Shown: positions 8,369-17,028 of the stretch, piece after piece
Position numbering within the stretch: the first letter of the stretch is position 1
Layout: every line of letters starts with the position of its first letter
NCBI GenBank assembly: GCA_017402445.1
Contig: JAFPME010000020.1
Span: 1 to 64,000 of the forward strand
Origin: Prevotella sp.
GTDB taxonomy: Bacteria; Bacteroidota; Bacteroidia; Bacteroidales; Bacteroidaceae
Direction: 5' to 3'
Length of the DNA stretch: 64,000 nucleotides
Notes under the pieces: model-generated
Told to the model about the DNA's origin: nothing
The model's database searches: none
Seen by the model: the letters and a program-made list of their open reading frames with translations, nothing else
Made by a program: the position numbers and the translations under genes

Positions 8369-8400
8369 GAGGTCGTGTCTGTTACTTTTGACACGACCTC
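8369..8400. terminator. Perfect 11-bp hairpin, candidate bidirectional terminator
   Basis: GAGGTCGTGTC (8369-8379) pairs perfectly with GACACGACCTC (8390-8400) around a 10-base loop. It lies downstream of the small gene at 8487-8744 and upstream of the polymerase gene. There is no strong T-run on either side, so termination strength is uncertain. Confidence 0.55.
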
Positions 8401-8486
8401 TTCTGCTCGATTGATAACTTATAAGGATATGTTCAATATAGCCAAGAGCAGACGGCTAATGAAAAGAATCCTTATAGGCGTGTTGT

Positions 8487-8744
8487 TCAATTCATTATTA
8501 TCAGTGCATTTTCCTGAAGGTCGTATTTGATCATTTTGGAAAAACAGACAGATTGTTTGCTTCTGATTGCAGATATATTGATGCCGCGCCTCAGGAACTC
8601 GTCAATGAGAGCCTGATCATGGTAGGCGCGCATACTTGTCCAACCGCGATTACCAACCTGGCGGTTGAAGATGTTTACTAACTCAGTGATTTGCAAGTCT
8701 GCGAATAGCAGAGCGAACTTGATGTAATAAATGCTTTGTTGCAT
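8487..8744 (-). CDS. Small protein of unknown function
   Basis: 85 residues from ATG 8744 (MQQSIYYIKFALLFADLQIT). The frame is open upstream, but the added residues look like leader. The protein is probably soluble, with a helical N terminus and a conserved-looking centre (VGNRGWTSMRAYHDQALIDEF followed by LRRGINIS). I recognise no family. A full-consensus promoter lies 124 bases upstream at 8868-8898 and a strong hairpin lies downstream, which together support a real monocistronic gene with a long leader. Confidence 0.6.
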   Translation of the reverse strand: MQQSIYYIKFALLFADLQITELVNIFNRQVGNRGWTSMRAYHDQALIDEFLRRGINISAIRSKQSVCFSKMIKYDLQENALIIMN

Positions 8745-8867
8745 AATGCTTTTGTTTTTGAAGTGAATAATGTTGCTTCCGCATCGTACCTTGACCACCG
8801 TGGCTCAATGCTGTTGCTCGGTTGGTGAGTCCACTCTTGCGAGTGTCTGCTCTTGATGCTTCGGGGG

Positions 8868-8898
8868 CAAAGGTACGAACTTTTCTTGGTACAACAAA
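8868..8898 (-). promoter_or_regulatory. Consensus promoter for the 8487-8744 gene
   Basis: On the minus strand TTTG (8898-8895), a 19-base spacer and TACCTTTG (8875-8868) match the Bacteroidetes consensus exactly. The implied leader to ATG 8744 is about 115 bases. Confidence 0.75.
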
Positions 8899-8943
8899 AG
8901 AAAGATGGTATTTTGTTCCGTCAAAATCGGAATGTGCAGAAAT

Positions 8944-8980
8944 AAAAAATCCCTGCAAGCCAAATGCTTACAGGGATTTT
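8944..8980 (-). terminator. Intrinsic terminator of tRNA-His
   Basis: AAATCCCTG (8947-8955) pairs with CAGGGATTT (8971-8979). Read leftward, the stem is followed by a T-rich run, placing a rho-independent terminator directly after the tRNA. Confidence 0.75.
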
Positions 8981-8992
8981 CTTTCTTTGATG

Positions 8993-9067
8993 GGTGCCCG
9001 GTGGGACTCGAACCCACGACATTCAGAACCACAATCTGACGCTCTAACCAACTGAACTACGGGCACC
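8993..9067 (-). tRNA. tRNA-His (anticodon GTG)
   Basis: On the minus strand the acceptor GGTGCCCG pairs with CGGGCACC (eight pairs including the extra G-1:C73 pair that marks tRNA-His). The D-arm contains AGTTCAGTTGG, the anticodon stem-loop is TCAGA-TTGTGGT-TCTGA with GTG, and the T-arm contains GGGTTCGAGTCCC. The encoded 3' end continues CAT, so CCA is added afterwards. It has its own promoter upstream and terminator downstream. Confidence 0.97.
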
Positions 9068-9117
9068 ATGTTGGTTATGTGCTTTGCTTCTTAGGTGAAG
9101 GAGCTGTAAAGCGGTTG

Positions 9118-9149
9118 CAAAGGTACGGAAATCTTTTGATATGACCAAA
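9118..9149 (-). promoter_or_regulatory. Consensus promoter for tRNA-His
   Basis: TTTG (9149-9146), a 20-base spacer and TACCTTTG (9125-9118) on the minus strand lie about 50 bases before the tRNA 5' end. Confidence 0.78.
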
Positions 9150-9214
9150 AAAAATCCGTACTTTTTTGGATTTATTTCCTTCTTGTAATAGAATCGGAAT
9201 GGTAACTCCCGATA

Positions 9215-9640
9215 TTATTGTGCTGCGGGCTTTTCTGCGGCAGGTGCGGCTTTCTGTTCTGCCGGTGCAGCCTTCTGAGCTTCGCCTTCTGCCTTGTTGG
9301 TGACCGGTGCTGCCTTTTCGTTGGTCTGGCTGGCTCCGAATCCTGGCAGGTTTGTCGGGTTGGTCTGCTGCTCGGTGGTTGTGGTGTTCTCGAGGATGGT
9401 TTCAGAAGCAGTTGCCGACGGTGCTACATAAGCACAAACGACACTGACGACAACCATGAAGATAGCGAGTCCCCATGTTGCTTTTTCAATGAAGTCTGTT
9501 GTCTTGCGCACACCCATGATGGCGTTTGACGATGCGAAATTGGAGGCGAGTCCACCGCCTTTAGATTCCTGAATGAGCACGATTCCTATCATGAGGAGTG
9601 CTGCGAGTACGATGAGAATTACGAAAAACGTGTAAACCAT
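9215..9640 (-). CDS. secG: Preprotein translocase subunit SecG
   Basis: 141 residues. The first transmembrane helix (about 2-24, FFVILIVLAALLMIGIVLIQ) is followed by the SecG hallmark QESKGGGLASNFASSNAIMGVRK and a second membrane helix (about 55-73). SecG assists SecYE in protein export across the inner membrane. The C-terminal about 65 residues are a low-complexity Ala/Glu/Lys/Thr tail common in Bacteroidetes SecG and probably disordered. It is the last gene of the run beginning at rlmN, 4 bases after the TPR gene. Confidence 0.93.
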   Translation of the reverse strand: MVYTFFVILIVLAALLMIGIVLIQESKGGGLASNFASSNAIMGVRKTTDFIEKATWGLAIFMVVVSVVCAYVAPSATASETILENTTTTEQQTNPTNLPGFGASQTNEKAAPVTNKAEGEAQKAAPAEQKAAPAAEKPAAQ

Positions 9641-9644
9641 TTTT

Positions 9645-10418
9645 TTAATTTTTATACTTGTTGTTTATTATTAATTTTTCTAAGAATCGAATTTGGTCTG
9701 CAAAGTAAGCATTTTTTTTTGGATAATTCAAATTTAAACGCTTAATAATTTCCAAAGCCTGCGAATATCTGCCCTGTTTGATGTAAATTCGGGCCAAAGT
9801 CTCGGTAAAATAGCCTTCTTCGGTATTTCCTTCCTGTGTTTTTTCCTCGGTAGCGATGGGCGGAAGTATTTCCGGATTTTCCTTGAGATCGAATTTCCCA
9901 CCCTCGTTGATGATGAAGTTGTCGATGAGATCCTGTCCTTTCAGTTGCGGCGCGGGTGTGGCTTCTGATGTCTGTTCCTCTTCCATTTCGGTTTCGAGCA
10001 GATAAGCCACGTAATCGACGGCGGCATCTGTCGGTGTGGGTTTCCTGTGTCCTTTGGGTCGTCCTTCTTTTGCTTCGGCGGGCAGGGAGTCGAGGAATTG
10101 GTCGATAAGCGTCACTGTTCTGCTTCCACTTTCGTTCTTTTCTTCCTTTTTCTCTTTTTTGTCTTCCGGCTGAGAGTTGCGCAGTCTGTAGTGGGCTGCT
10201 TCAACGAGGTTGAATATCACTTTCCTGTCGGTCACGTAGACGGCAGCTTTTCTGAGTTCTTCGTCGAAGGCAGGGTCGTGCAGCAGGTAGAGGTTCTGTA
10301 GCATGAGCAGCCGTGCTGTCTGGTAATATGGATAGAGAGCAAGTAGGGAACGCAGTTCGTAGAGCGTTTCCTTGTCCATCTGTTCGGGATGTTTGATGAG
10401 GTTCTCTAAATCCATCAT
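9645..10418 (-). CDS. TPR-like protein, conserved between lptE and secG
   Basis: 257 residues, no signal peptide. The N-terminal helical region (LIKHPEQMDKETLYELRSLLALYPYYQTARLLMLQNLYLL) and the C-terminal GYFTETLARIYIKQGRYSQALEIIKRL are tetratricopeptide-like helix pairs, separated by a charged Lys/Glu and Pro-rich middle. TPRs mediate protein-protein contacts. The partner is unknown, but the fixed position between lptE and secG in Bacteroidales suggests an envelope link. It starts 5 bases after the lptE stop. Confidence 0.75.
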   Translation of the reverse strand: MMDLENLIKHPEQMDKETLYELRSLLALYPYYQTARLLMLQNLYLLHDPAFDEELRKAAVYVTDRKVIFNLVEAAHYRLRNSQPEDKKEKKEEKNESGSRTVTLIDQFLDSLPAEAKEGRPKGHRKPTPTDAAVDYVAYLLETEMEEEQTSEATPAPQLKGQDLIDNFIINEGGKFDLKENPEILPPIATEEKTQEGNTEEGYFTETLARIYIKQGRYSQALEIIKRLNLNYPKKNAYFADQIRFLEKLIINNKYKN

Positions 10419-10423
10419 GTTTT

Positions 10424-10978
10424 TTACCAGTTTGCAACTGTTGCGTTGAATATCTGCTCTGTAATGTTCTTCACCATTTCGTTGACCAAATCTTCCTGTA
10501 CGCTGTTGAGGTTCTGCGACGATTCATAGTATGATGATGCCGTGAACTGCTTTTCAAAGTCCTGTGTATGGTTGACATTGTTAGTGAAGCGGACATTCAC
10601 GGTGATGGAAAGCTCGATTTGTGACGAGTGTCCTTCTGATGACACGCCTTTGTTTCGCTGCTGATATTGGGTGATTTCGCCTTCTATCACCAGGTCGCCG
10701 TTTCTTTTCACCTGCTCAAGCTGTGTTCCAGTTGCATAGATGTCCTTCAGCTTGTTGTTGAAAATGGCAGCCATGGGACCCCACACGTAGCTTGATCGGA
10801 TGGGAAACTCGTCAATCTGTATGGTCTTGGTCGTGGTGTAGTCGATGCTGGCGCCGTTGAATCGGTAGGATACGGAACAAGAGAGTAGCAACATTGAGAG
10901 CATCCCACACATAATCCATGTGTACAGTTTTGCTCCTGCACGTTCCATGCGTCTTTTCGCTGTGAAGAATCGTCTCAT
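10424..10978 (-). CDS. lptE: LptE-like LPS-assembly lipoprotein
   Basis: 184 residues from ATG 10978 (MRRFFTAKRRMERAG); the longer frame carries an atypical hydrophilic extension. A positively charged start, a hydrophobic stretch and the lipobox MLLLSC give a lipoprotein signal. The mature part begins SVSYRFNGASIDYTTTKTIQIDEFPIRS and contains GDLVIEGEITQYQQ, matching the Bacteroidetes LptE branch that plugs the LptD barrel and helps insert LPS into the outer membrane. It lies downstream of a sigma-54 activator in what appears to be one transcript (106-base gap). Confidence 0.82.
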   Translation of the reverse strand: MRRFFTAKRRMERAGAKLYTWIMCGMLSMLLLSCSVSYRFNGASIDYTTTKTIQIDEFPIRSSYVWGPMAAIFNNKLKDIYATGTQLEQVKRNGDLVIEGEITQYQQRNKGVSSEGHSSQIELSITVNVRFTNNVNHTQDFEKQFTASSYYESSQNLNSVQEDLVNEMVKNITEQIFNATVANW

Positions 10979-11084
10979 TGTTTTCTTTCTTTTTTCTGAT
11001 AGATAAAGCCTGTTGCCATCCTTGGACGGTGCGTCTTCTAACCTTATTATATATATAACAGATGTGAGATGCGTTTTTTCTTTC

Positions 11085-12317
11085 TTATTCAAGATCGTAT
11101 TGCTTCAGCCTTCGGTAGAGCGTTCTGTCTGAAATGCCCAGTTGCTCGGCTGCTTTCTTGCGGTTTCCGCCGTTGCGCTCCAATGCCTTGATGAGTAGTT
11201 GGCGGTTCACGTTCTCTATGTTCAGCATCTCAGGCTCGTTCTTGATTTCTTCCGCCACGGCATCTTCTGTTTTCAGCGGCTCGTCGTACGATTCGATGTC
11301 TTGTTTGCTACCTATGATGGTCGGCATCTGTTGTACGGCGGTGGGTGAAGGAATGAAGCCGGAGTTGCGTGTTTCGTCCAGCTGCTTTCTCAGGGTACTC
11401 ATGTCTCGTCGCAGGTCCGAGATTTCGTTGCCCAGTTTCGTCAGTATCTGGTAAAGCACCTCGCGTTCGTTTTCGTAGCTGTATCGGCTGTTGTTCGACG
11501 GTATCGTTGCAAGCATGGTGCTTTCCGTGTCCTGTGGAATGAATTGCCGGAGCAATTCCGGTGTTATTTCTCGTTGTTCGCACATGACCGACATCTGTCT
11601 TGTGATGTTCTTCAGCTGTCGGATGTTCCCTGGCCACTTGTATTGCAGCATGATGCGTCGTGCCTCTTCGCTCAGCGTGATTTTCGGCAGCCTGTACTGT
11701 TCAGCTGTCTGCATGGCAAAGAGCCTGAACAGCAGGATGATGTCTTCGCCTCTGTCGCGCAGTGGCGGCATCTGTATGGGCACTTCAAGGATTCTGTAGT
11801 AGAGGTCCTCGCGGAATCGGCCTTCGCTGATGGCTTTTGTCAGGTTTACGTTGGTAGCTGCCACGACGCGGACGTCTGTTTTCCTGACCTGCGTGCCTCC
11901 GACTCGTATGTATTCACCGTTTTCGAGCACGCGGAGCAGTCGTGCCTGCGTTGCTATCGGCATTTCTCCGAGCTCGTCGAGGAAAATGGTTCCTTTGTTG
12001 GCTGCGCCGAAATAGCCTTCACTCTCGCCGATTGCGCCGGTGAAAGAGCCTTTCTCATGGCCAAACAGCTCGCTGTCAATGGTTCCTTCCGGAATGGATC
12101 CGCAGTTGATGGCGAAGTATTTCTCTCTCTTCCGTGGTGAATTATCGTGTATGACACGTGGCAGAATTTCCTTCCCGACGCCACTTTCTCCCATGATGAG
12201 CACACTCATGTCGGTTGGTGCTACCTGTAGGGCGCGCGTCAGTGCACGGTTCAACCCGGGGCAGTTCCCCACGATGTTGTAGCGCTGTTTAATTCTCTGT
12301 AACTCCTTCGTGTCCAT
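11085..12317 (-). CDS. Sigma-54-dependent transcriptional activator without receiver domain
   Basis: 410 residues from ATG 12317 (MDTKELQRIKQ); the longer frame starts at TTG. The AAA+ domain (about 20-260) has Walker A GESGVGKE, the sigma-54 loop as GSFTGA (usual GAFTGA), Walker B GTIFLDELGE and the arginine-finger region LYYRILEVPIQMPPLRDR. A low-complexity linker follows, then a Fis-type helix-turn-helix (NRKKAAEQLGISDRTLYRRL). There is no N-terminal response-regulator domain, so activity is probably set by expression or by another partner. The gene sits in the rlmN-to-secG run, a position I associate with many Bacteroidales. The regulon is not shown. Confidence 0.9.
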   Translation of the reverse strand: MDTKELQRIKQRYNIVGNCPGLNRALTRALQVAPTDMSVLIMGESGVGKEILPRVIHDNSPRKREKYFAINCGSIPEGTIDSELFGHEKGSFTGAIGESEGYFGAANKGTIFLDELGEMPIATQARLLRVLENGEYIRVGGTQVRKTDVRVVAATNVNLTKAISEGRFREDLYYRILEVPIQMPPLRDRGEDIILLFRLFAMQTAEQYRLPKITLSEEARRIMLQYKWPGNIRQLKNITRQMSVMCEQREITPELLRQFIPQDTESTMLATIPSNNSRYSYENEREVLYQILTKLGNEISDLRRDMSTLRKQLDETRNSGFIPSPTAVQQMPTIIGSKQDIESYDEPLKTEDAVAEEIKNEPEMLNIENVNRQLLIKALERNGGNRKKAAEQLGISDRTLYRRLKQYDLE

Positions 12318-12376
12318 ATTTGAGCTGACAAAATTACTCAATTTATTTCAAACGACTGCAATTTTGGCATGATTTT

Positions 12377-13489
12377 TCACTTTTTATCACTTGTTTCAGC
12401 CGAAATACCTGCGTTTGAGGGCAGTTGGGGGTGTTTCTTTTCGATTTTGATGAGTAACAGTCCGATAGCGGTCCAGATGAGTTCGCGCACCCTGACGATG
12501 AGGGCGACGAAGATTCCGGCGCTTGAAGATATGCCCAGACCACCTACCGACATGAGAAATCCACCTTCGCGTCCACCCAGTTGCAGTGGCATGAAGAATA
12601 GCATGTTGGCGAAGAGCGACGTGAACGCGAGTATGAGCACGCACTGCACGTAGTTGACAGAGGGCATGAGCACGAGCAGACAGAACATGATTTCAAGCGA
12701 GGAGGCGAAGCGGCATCCCAGTTCCAGCAGCACGGCTGCCAGGAAGGTGCGTGGATTCTGGTTGTGCAATGCGGCAATTTGCCGGTCCACGTTGCTCAGT
12801 TGTTCCTTGTGAGTCTCGATGAAGTTGCGTGCCCATCGTTTCGTTCCTGGAATGTGTCTCAGCAGTCCCATCAGTCGCATAGCCAGTCCTTTCTTGTAAC
12901 CTTTCAGGAAGAACCAGATAGCCGTTGTGCAGAAGGCCGCCACCAAGGCTAGAATTGTTCCCATGAACAGGTTGAGTGGCTGTGTCAGGATGTAGAGAAC
13001 GACGCTGAGCAACCAAAACCACATGTGGCTGAAAATGTGTGTCATCACATAAAGGATGACCGATGAGGAGGCCCGTTCGGTCCCTATTTTCGGAGCCAGC
13101 TCCATGATTCGGTAGGGTTCTCCGCCCATCAGTCCGCCGGGTGTGGCGTAATTGAGCGCAAATCCAGAAATGGTAATCTTGTAGAGCCACCAGAATCCGA
13201 CGGGCGATGTCTTTTTCCCCGTGTCAACAGCTTCCCCTGCTCGAGTGTTAGCGTGCTGGGTTTGTCCGTCGGTCGACGTCTTGCCGCTTTCGTCCTGGCT
13301 GTTGATGATGAGATACCACGCCGATGTGTTGAAAGTATAGAGCACGGCCCATAGGGCAACTACCGCAAAAAACCAGTAGCCTGCGTGCTGTAGTCCGGCC
13401 CACACCTCGGCGAAATCCATCTGTGACGCCATGATGCAGAGCACCACGAGGCCGAAAATGAAAAATCCGTTCTGATATTTTTTCTTCAT
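12377..13489 (-). CDS. Flippase-like integral membrane protein (LPG synthase membrane-region/UPF0104 family)
   Basis: 370 residues with about 7-8 predicted membrane helices. The family motif region [19 protein letters not shown] (about 112-130) matches the lysylphosphatidylglycerol synthase membrane domain without the synthetase half; such proteins move lipids or lipid-linked sugars. A hydrophilic insert of about 30 residues (about 64-94, Ser/Thr/Gly/Gln/Asp-rich) breaks the first helix pair from the motif and is unusual. The C-terminal tail is basic. It lies between pdxA and the sigma-54 activator. The substrate is unknown. Confidence 0.8.
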   Translation of the reverse strand: MKKKYQNGFFIFGLVVLCIMASQMDFAEVWAGLQHAGYWFFAVVALWAVLYTFNTSAWYLIINSQDESGKTSTDGQTQHANTRAGEAVDTGKKTSPVGFWWLYKITISGFALNYATPGGLMGGEPYRIMELAPKIGTERASSSVILYVMTHIFSHMWFWLLSVVLYILTQPLNLFMGTILALVAAFCTTAIWFFLKGYKKGLAMRLMGLLRHIPGTKRWARNFIETHKEQLSNVDRQIAALHNQNPRTFLAAVLLELGCRFASSLEIMFCLLVLMPSVNYVQCVLILAFTSLFANMLFFMPLQLGGREGGFLMSVGGLGISSSAGIFVALIVRVRELIWTAIGLLLIKIEKKHPQLPSNAGISAETSDKK

Positions 13490-13594
13490 TCAGATAGTCA
13501 TCGTTTTGCAGAAGAATCCTGTCGGCGAGAAACATGACGGCCGCGTGTCTACGCACATTCGTTTCCCGTTGCAATACATTGCCGCCTGTTTGTC

Positions 13595-14728
13595 CTACTG
13601 CTTGTCTTCCTGTTTCCCTGTCTGTTTGTTTTCCGACTTGTTTTCGTGCTTCTTGGGGATGTTGAAGCGCACTTTCTCGCTGTCGTCACGCTTCTCGTGG
13701 TACAGTTTGGGCAGCGGATTCATGTTCCCCTCGTCGTAGAAACAACGGTTGCGGGCAATGTCTATGGCGGCAAAGATGGCATGGCGGAACGACGACTCGT
13801 CGGCTGTGCCCTGACCAGCTGTGTCGAAAGGAGCTATTGTGGCAGGGCTTGTCCGCACGATGGGCAGCCCGGCGGTGATACAGTATCCCTCGCCGTTGTC
13901 GAGAGTGCGGAAGGGAGCGAGCCCCTGGTCGTCGTACATGGCGAGCACTCCGTCGAACATTTCGTAGATGCCTTTGCCGAAGAACTCGTCAGCAGCATAC
14001 GGACCGTAGGCTTGGATCTTCTGAGCTTCGAGTGACTTGATGGCTGGTTCGATGATTGTGTCCTCTTCTTGTCCTGCCGATTGTCCGTCGATGGTCTGCG
14101 GGTTGAGTGCCAGCACGGCGATTCGAGGATTTGTCAGCAGGAAGTCGCGCTTGAGCGACTGGTGGAAAACCTTGATACGATCCTCCACGAAGTCCTGGCT
14201 GATGAGTGCTGCAATGTCTTTGACGGCCACGTGTGTGGTAGCCAAGGCCACGCGCATGGTGTCGTTGACGTAGATTACCAGCGGTTTCTGTCCGTTTCCT
14301 ACTGCCTCTGCTATGTGGCTGGTCTGCCCGGTAAAAGTCTCGTCCATGTTCTTCTTGTTCATGGGGAGCGTCACGAGTGCATCGTAAACGCCCGTCTCGC
14401 TGTCGTTCAGTGCTCTTTCCAGGGCTTTCATGGCAGCAGTGCCAGCCTCTTTGGCTACGGTTCCCAGTTCCACCTTGACGTCATCCTCGAAGGATGTCAG
14501 CATGTTCGTCTTTCCTTCACGAGCTTCTTCAGCCTTGCTGATGATGGTGAAGTTGGCCTGCATGTTGAGTGCATTTCTGTGGTAGGTCGCTATTTTGGGC
14601 GAGCCGTAGATAATAGGCGTGCATAGCTCGAGCATGGCAGGGTCGGAAAATGTCTTGAAAATGAGTTCGTATCCGGTGCCGTTGGTGTCTCCGTGCGTGA
14701 TGGCCACGCGTGTCTTCCTGTCTTCCAT
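13595..14728 (-). CDS. pdxA: 4-hydroxythreonine-4-phosphate dehydrogenase
   Basis: 377 residues, pyridoxal phosphate (vitamin B6) biosynthesis. The N terminus VAITHGDTNGTGYELIFKTF and the substrate region TLPMNKKNMDETFTGQTSHIAE, with the first metal His, are standard. The third metal-ligand region normally reads RTSxxHGTAxxxAG. Here it is RTSPATIAPFDTAGQGTAD, so the His is replaced by Thr without a length change. The DNA at 13826-13846 would restore a His with two compensating single-base indels. The C-terminal about 30 residues are a Lys/Glu/Gln tail. Either activity is reduced, the site is rearranged, or the sequence has errors here. Confidence 0.85.
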   Translation of the reverse strand: MEDRKTRVAITHGDTNGTGYELIFKTFSDPAMLELCTPIIYGSPKIATYHRNALNMQANFTIISKAEEAREGKTNMLTSFEDDVKVELGTVAKEAGTAAMKALERALNDSETGVYDALVTLPMNKKNMDETFTGQTSHIAEAVGNGQKPLVIYVNDTMRVALATTHVAVKDIAALISQDFVEDRIKVFHQSLKRDFLLTNPRIAVLALNPQTIDGQSAGQEEDTIIEPAIKSLEAQKIQAYGPYAADEFFGKGIYEMFDGVLAMYDDQGLAPFRTLDNGEGYCITAGLPIVRTSPATIAPFDTAGQGTADESSFRHAIFAAIDIARNRCFYDEGNMNPLPKLYHEKRDDSEKVRFNIPKKHENKSENKQTGKQEDKQ

Positions 14729-14806
14729 TGTCTGTGAATATCTTTTTGTTCTTTTTTCATTGTGATTCTTGCTGTCTGTGTCTGGTGCGCACTGGCAGCA
14801 GCAAGG

Positions 14807-15769
14807 TCAGCGCAACCGCGTACTGTAGAGCGAAGCCTCTAACCGTCGCACCAGGTTGCGCTTGTTTTGTTCGGGTGCATAGACGAAGCCTTCGGCTACG
14901 ACCACCCTGTTTCTGGCCGAGTCGACGAGGGCATGGGCCACGAACGGTCCGCCCATCATGTCGCCTTCCATTTCCCATAAGCCTACGTAGCAGTGTCTCA
15001 CGGTGCTCTTCTCTTTCACGACACGCTGTCCCACGGTCTGCTTTACGGTCGTCATGTGCATGTCAGGCTTCTCACCCGGCATGTTTTCCTTCATGATGCT
15101 GTCGCGCTTGGCCGTGAAAGTAGCCGTGCTGGTGTCGTTTCCTGGATAGGAGTAGAGGCAGAAGTTCTGCATCGCCTGTGGGGCATCGTTGCTCAGCCAG
15201 AGGAAGTCCTGACCCTGCTTGCTTGCAGTCAGGTTCTCGGCTATCCGCGTTCTGACGTGCATTTGGTTCCATGCCGTACGCTCGGCTACGGGGTTGTTGT
15301 GCTCGTCCAGCCACTTGTAGGCGGCGTTCATTTCCGTCCGCGTAAGCAGTTCTGTCAGCAGTCTTTCCAAACGGGGCATGTCTTTTCGCAGAGTGGCTTT
15401 GTCGGGAGCAGTAATGCTGACCACAATCTGCGGCTCGGCGTAGGCGTTCTTCTCGTATTGCAGGCTTGCCTTGCGGTAGAGGGCACTGTCGGTATCGACC
15501 ACAACGATGGCTCTTGCCATGCGTATGGCAGTGTCAATCATGCCGTTGCCCGTCTGCGTGACGTCAAACATCGGCTCGTCCTGCGGTAGTCCGATGCAGT
15601 TCTTGGCCAGGGCTTCGTTCACCATGTTGGCTGCCGCCGTGTCGCTGCTTGTCAAGACGACCTCGTAGGGCTTGCCGCTGCTGGCAGGCAGCAGCGTGTT
15701 GGCAGTTTCGGAGCATGCCGACAAGAGCATGGCAGTGAGAAGCAAGAGCATCGCTGCAGCCTTATTCAT
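14807..15769 (-). CDS. DUF4837-family lipoprotein
   Basis: 320 residues. Signal MNKAAAMLLLLTAMLLSAC ends in a lipobox Cys. The rest matches my memory of the Bacteroidetes DUF4837 family: GKPYEVVLTSS, then a region with VVDTDSALYRKASL, and a C-terminal MEGDMMGGPFVAHALVDSARNRVVVAEGFVYAPEQNKR. The function is unknown; the protein is probably anchored in the envelope. The start overlaps the rlmN stop by 8 bases, and pdxA follows after 78 bases, supporting one transcript. Confidence 0.82.
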   Translation of the reverse strand: MNKAAAMLLLLTAMLLSACSETANTLLPASSGKPYEVVLTSSDTAAANMVNEALAKNCIGLPQDEPMFDVTQTGNGMIDTAIRMARAIVVVDTDSALYRKASLQYEKNAYAEPQIVVSITAPDKATLRKDMPRLERLLTELLTRTEMNAAYKWLDEHNNPVAERTAWNQMHVRTRIAENLTASKQGQDFLWLSNDAPQAMQNFCLYSYPGNDTSTATFTAKRDSIMKENMPGEKPDMHMTTVKQTVGQRVVKEKSTVRHCYVGLWEMEGDMMGGPFVAHALVDSARNRVVVAEGFVYAPEQNKRNLVRRLEASLYSTRLR

Positions 15770-16883
15770 GGCCAGCCCCTTTCCTCTTGGCTGTTGTCAG
15801 CAGTCCGCAGGCGGCATAGATGTCTTGCCCGCGACTGGCTCTTATGGTTGTAAAAATACCGTGTTGCGTCAGGTAGTCGCGCAGCGTTTCCATGGTTTTC
15901 TCGTCCGTGCCGTGCAGAGGGACGCCGGGTATCTGGTGGAAACGTATCAGGTTGATGCGGCAGTCGAGCCCTTTCAGCAGCTGCAACAACGCCTTGGCAT
16001 GTTCCAGTGAATCGTTCAGTCCGCCGAACACGATATATTCGAACGACAGTCGCCGCTGGTGGGCGAAGTCGTACCCCCGCAGCAGTTCCACCACGTCGCG
16101 GATGCTCATGCCCCGTTCGGCCGGTATCAGCTCGGCGCGCTGGTCGGGCAGGGGAGAGTGGAGGCTGATGGCCACGTGGCATTGGCTCTCGTCGAGGAAG
16201 CGTTTCAGTTTGTTCCTCACGCCCACGGAGCTGACTGTAATTCGTTTGGGACTCCATGCATATCCCCAGGAGGCAGTCAGTACCTCTGTCGCGCGCAGCA
16301 CGGCATCCAGGTTGTCCATCGGTTCGCCTTGCCCCATGAATACGATGTTGGTCAGTGTCTCGCGTTCGGGCAGTGCATAGATTTGGTTCAGGATGTCGGC
16401 CACGGTGAGATTCCCTTCAAAGCCCTGCTTGCCCGTCTGGCAGAACAGGCAGTTCATCTTGCAGCCCACCTGACACGAGACGCACAACGTGGCGCGTTCG
16501 CCGTCAGGAATGTAGACCGTTTCCACGAACTTTCCTTTCAGTTCGTCCGCTTTTCCGCTGTCCTGCTGTCCTGTCGCATCTGTTCCGGCTGCGCCTGCGC
16601 TGTGTCTTGCGTTGTCGGTGGTCACTGGGAAAAGGTATTTCACCGTTCCGTCCACGCTGCGCTGGCAGTCTATTGGCGGCAGACAGCCCACGGTGTACTC
16701 TTCTTTCAGCCTTTCGCGGTTCTGTTTCGAGAGGTTCGTCATCTCGTCAATGCTCGTCACCTGCTTCTCATAGAGCCACTTCGCCATCTGTCCGCCTGTG
16801 AAGGCGGGCATTCCCAATTGCTGGGCGACCTGTCGCAGTTCGTCCAGCGTGAGTCCAAGCAGTGCTTTTTTCGCTTTGTCCAT
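15762..16883 (-). CDS. rlmN: Dual-specificity rRNA/tRNA adenine-C2 methyltransferase
   Basis: 373 residues. A radical-SAM enzyme methylating A2503 of 23S rRNA and A37 of some tRNAs. The Fe-S motif is CKMNCLFC (about 140-147), preceded by ATLCVSCQVG. MGQGEPMDNLD, ITVSSVGV and SLHSPLPDQRAELIP are family signatures, and the catalytic C-terminal Cys is in RGQDIYAACGLL. A Gly/Ala/Gln-rich insert of about 28 residues (about 91-118) sits before the iron-sulfur region and is not part of typical RlmN. The ATG at 16883 has an AAAGGA site directly upstream and a -7 element at 16900-16907. Confidence 0.95.
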   Translation of the reverse strand: MDKAKKALLGLTLDELRQVAQQLGMPAFTGGQMAKWLYEKQVTSIDEMTNLSKQNRERLKEEYTVGCLPPIDCQRSVDGTVKYLFPVTTDNARHSAGAAGTDATGQQDSGKADELKGKFVETVYIPDGERATLCVSCQVGCKMNCLFCQTGKQGFEGNLTVADILNQIYALPERETLTNIVFMGQGEPMDNLDAVLRATEVLTASWGYAWSPKRITVSSVGVRNKLKRFLDESQCHVAISLHSPLPDQRAELIPAERGMSIRDVVELLRGYDFAHQRRLSFEYIVFGGLNDSLEHAKALLQLLKGLDCRINLIRFHQIPGVPLHGTDEKTMETLRDYLTQHGIFTTIRASRGQDIYAACGLLTTAKRKGAGHE

Positions 16884-16899
16884 TTCCTTTAAGAGTGTG

Positions 16900-16907
16900 C
16901 AAAGTTA
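16900..16907 (-). promoter_or_regulatory. -7 element (TAACTTTG) for the rlmN-to-secG operon
   Basis: TAACTTTG on the minus strand lies 17 bases before ATG 16883. The -33 element is not clear, so this is a partial match to the consensus. The short leader with AAAGGA favours the chosen start. Confidence 0.6.
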
Positions 16908-17028
16908 CGAATTTTTGCTGAAGTTTTGCGATGCAATCCTAAAAAACAGCCCTATATTTCAGAAGATTAACGAAAACATGTGGCAGCGGTGGGCAAATAC
17001 TGCGGTCTTTCCGTGTCGTTGTTTTCCT

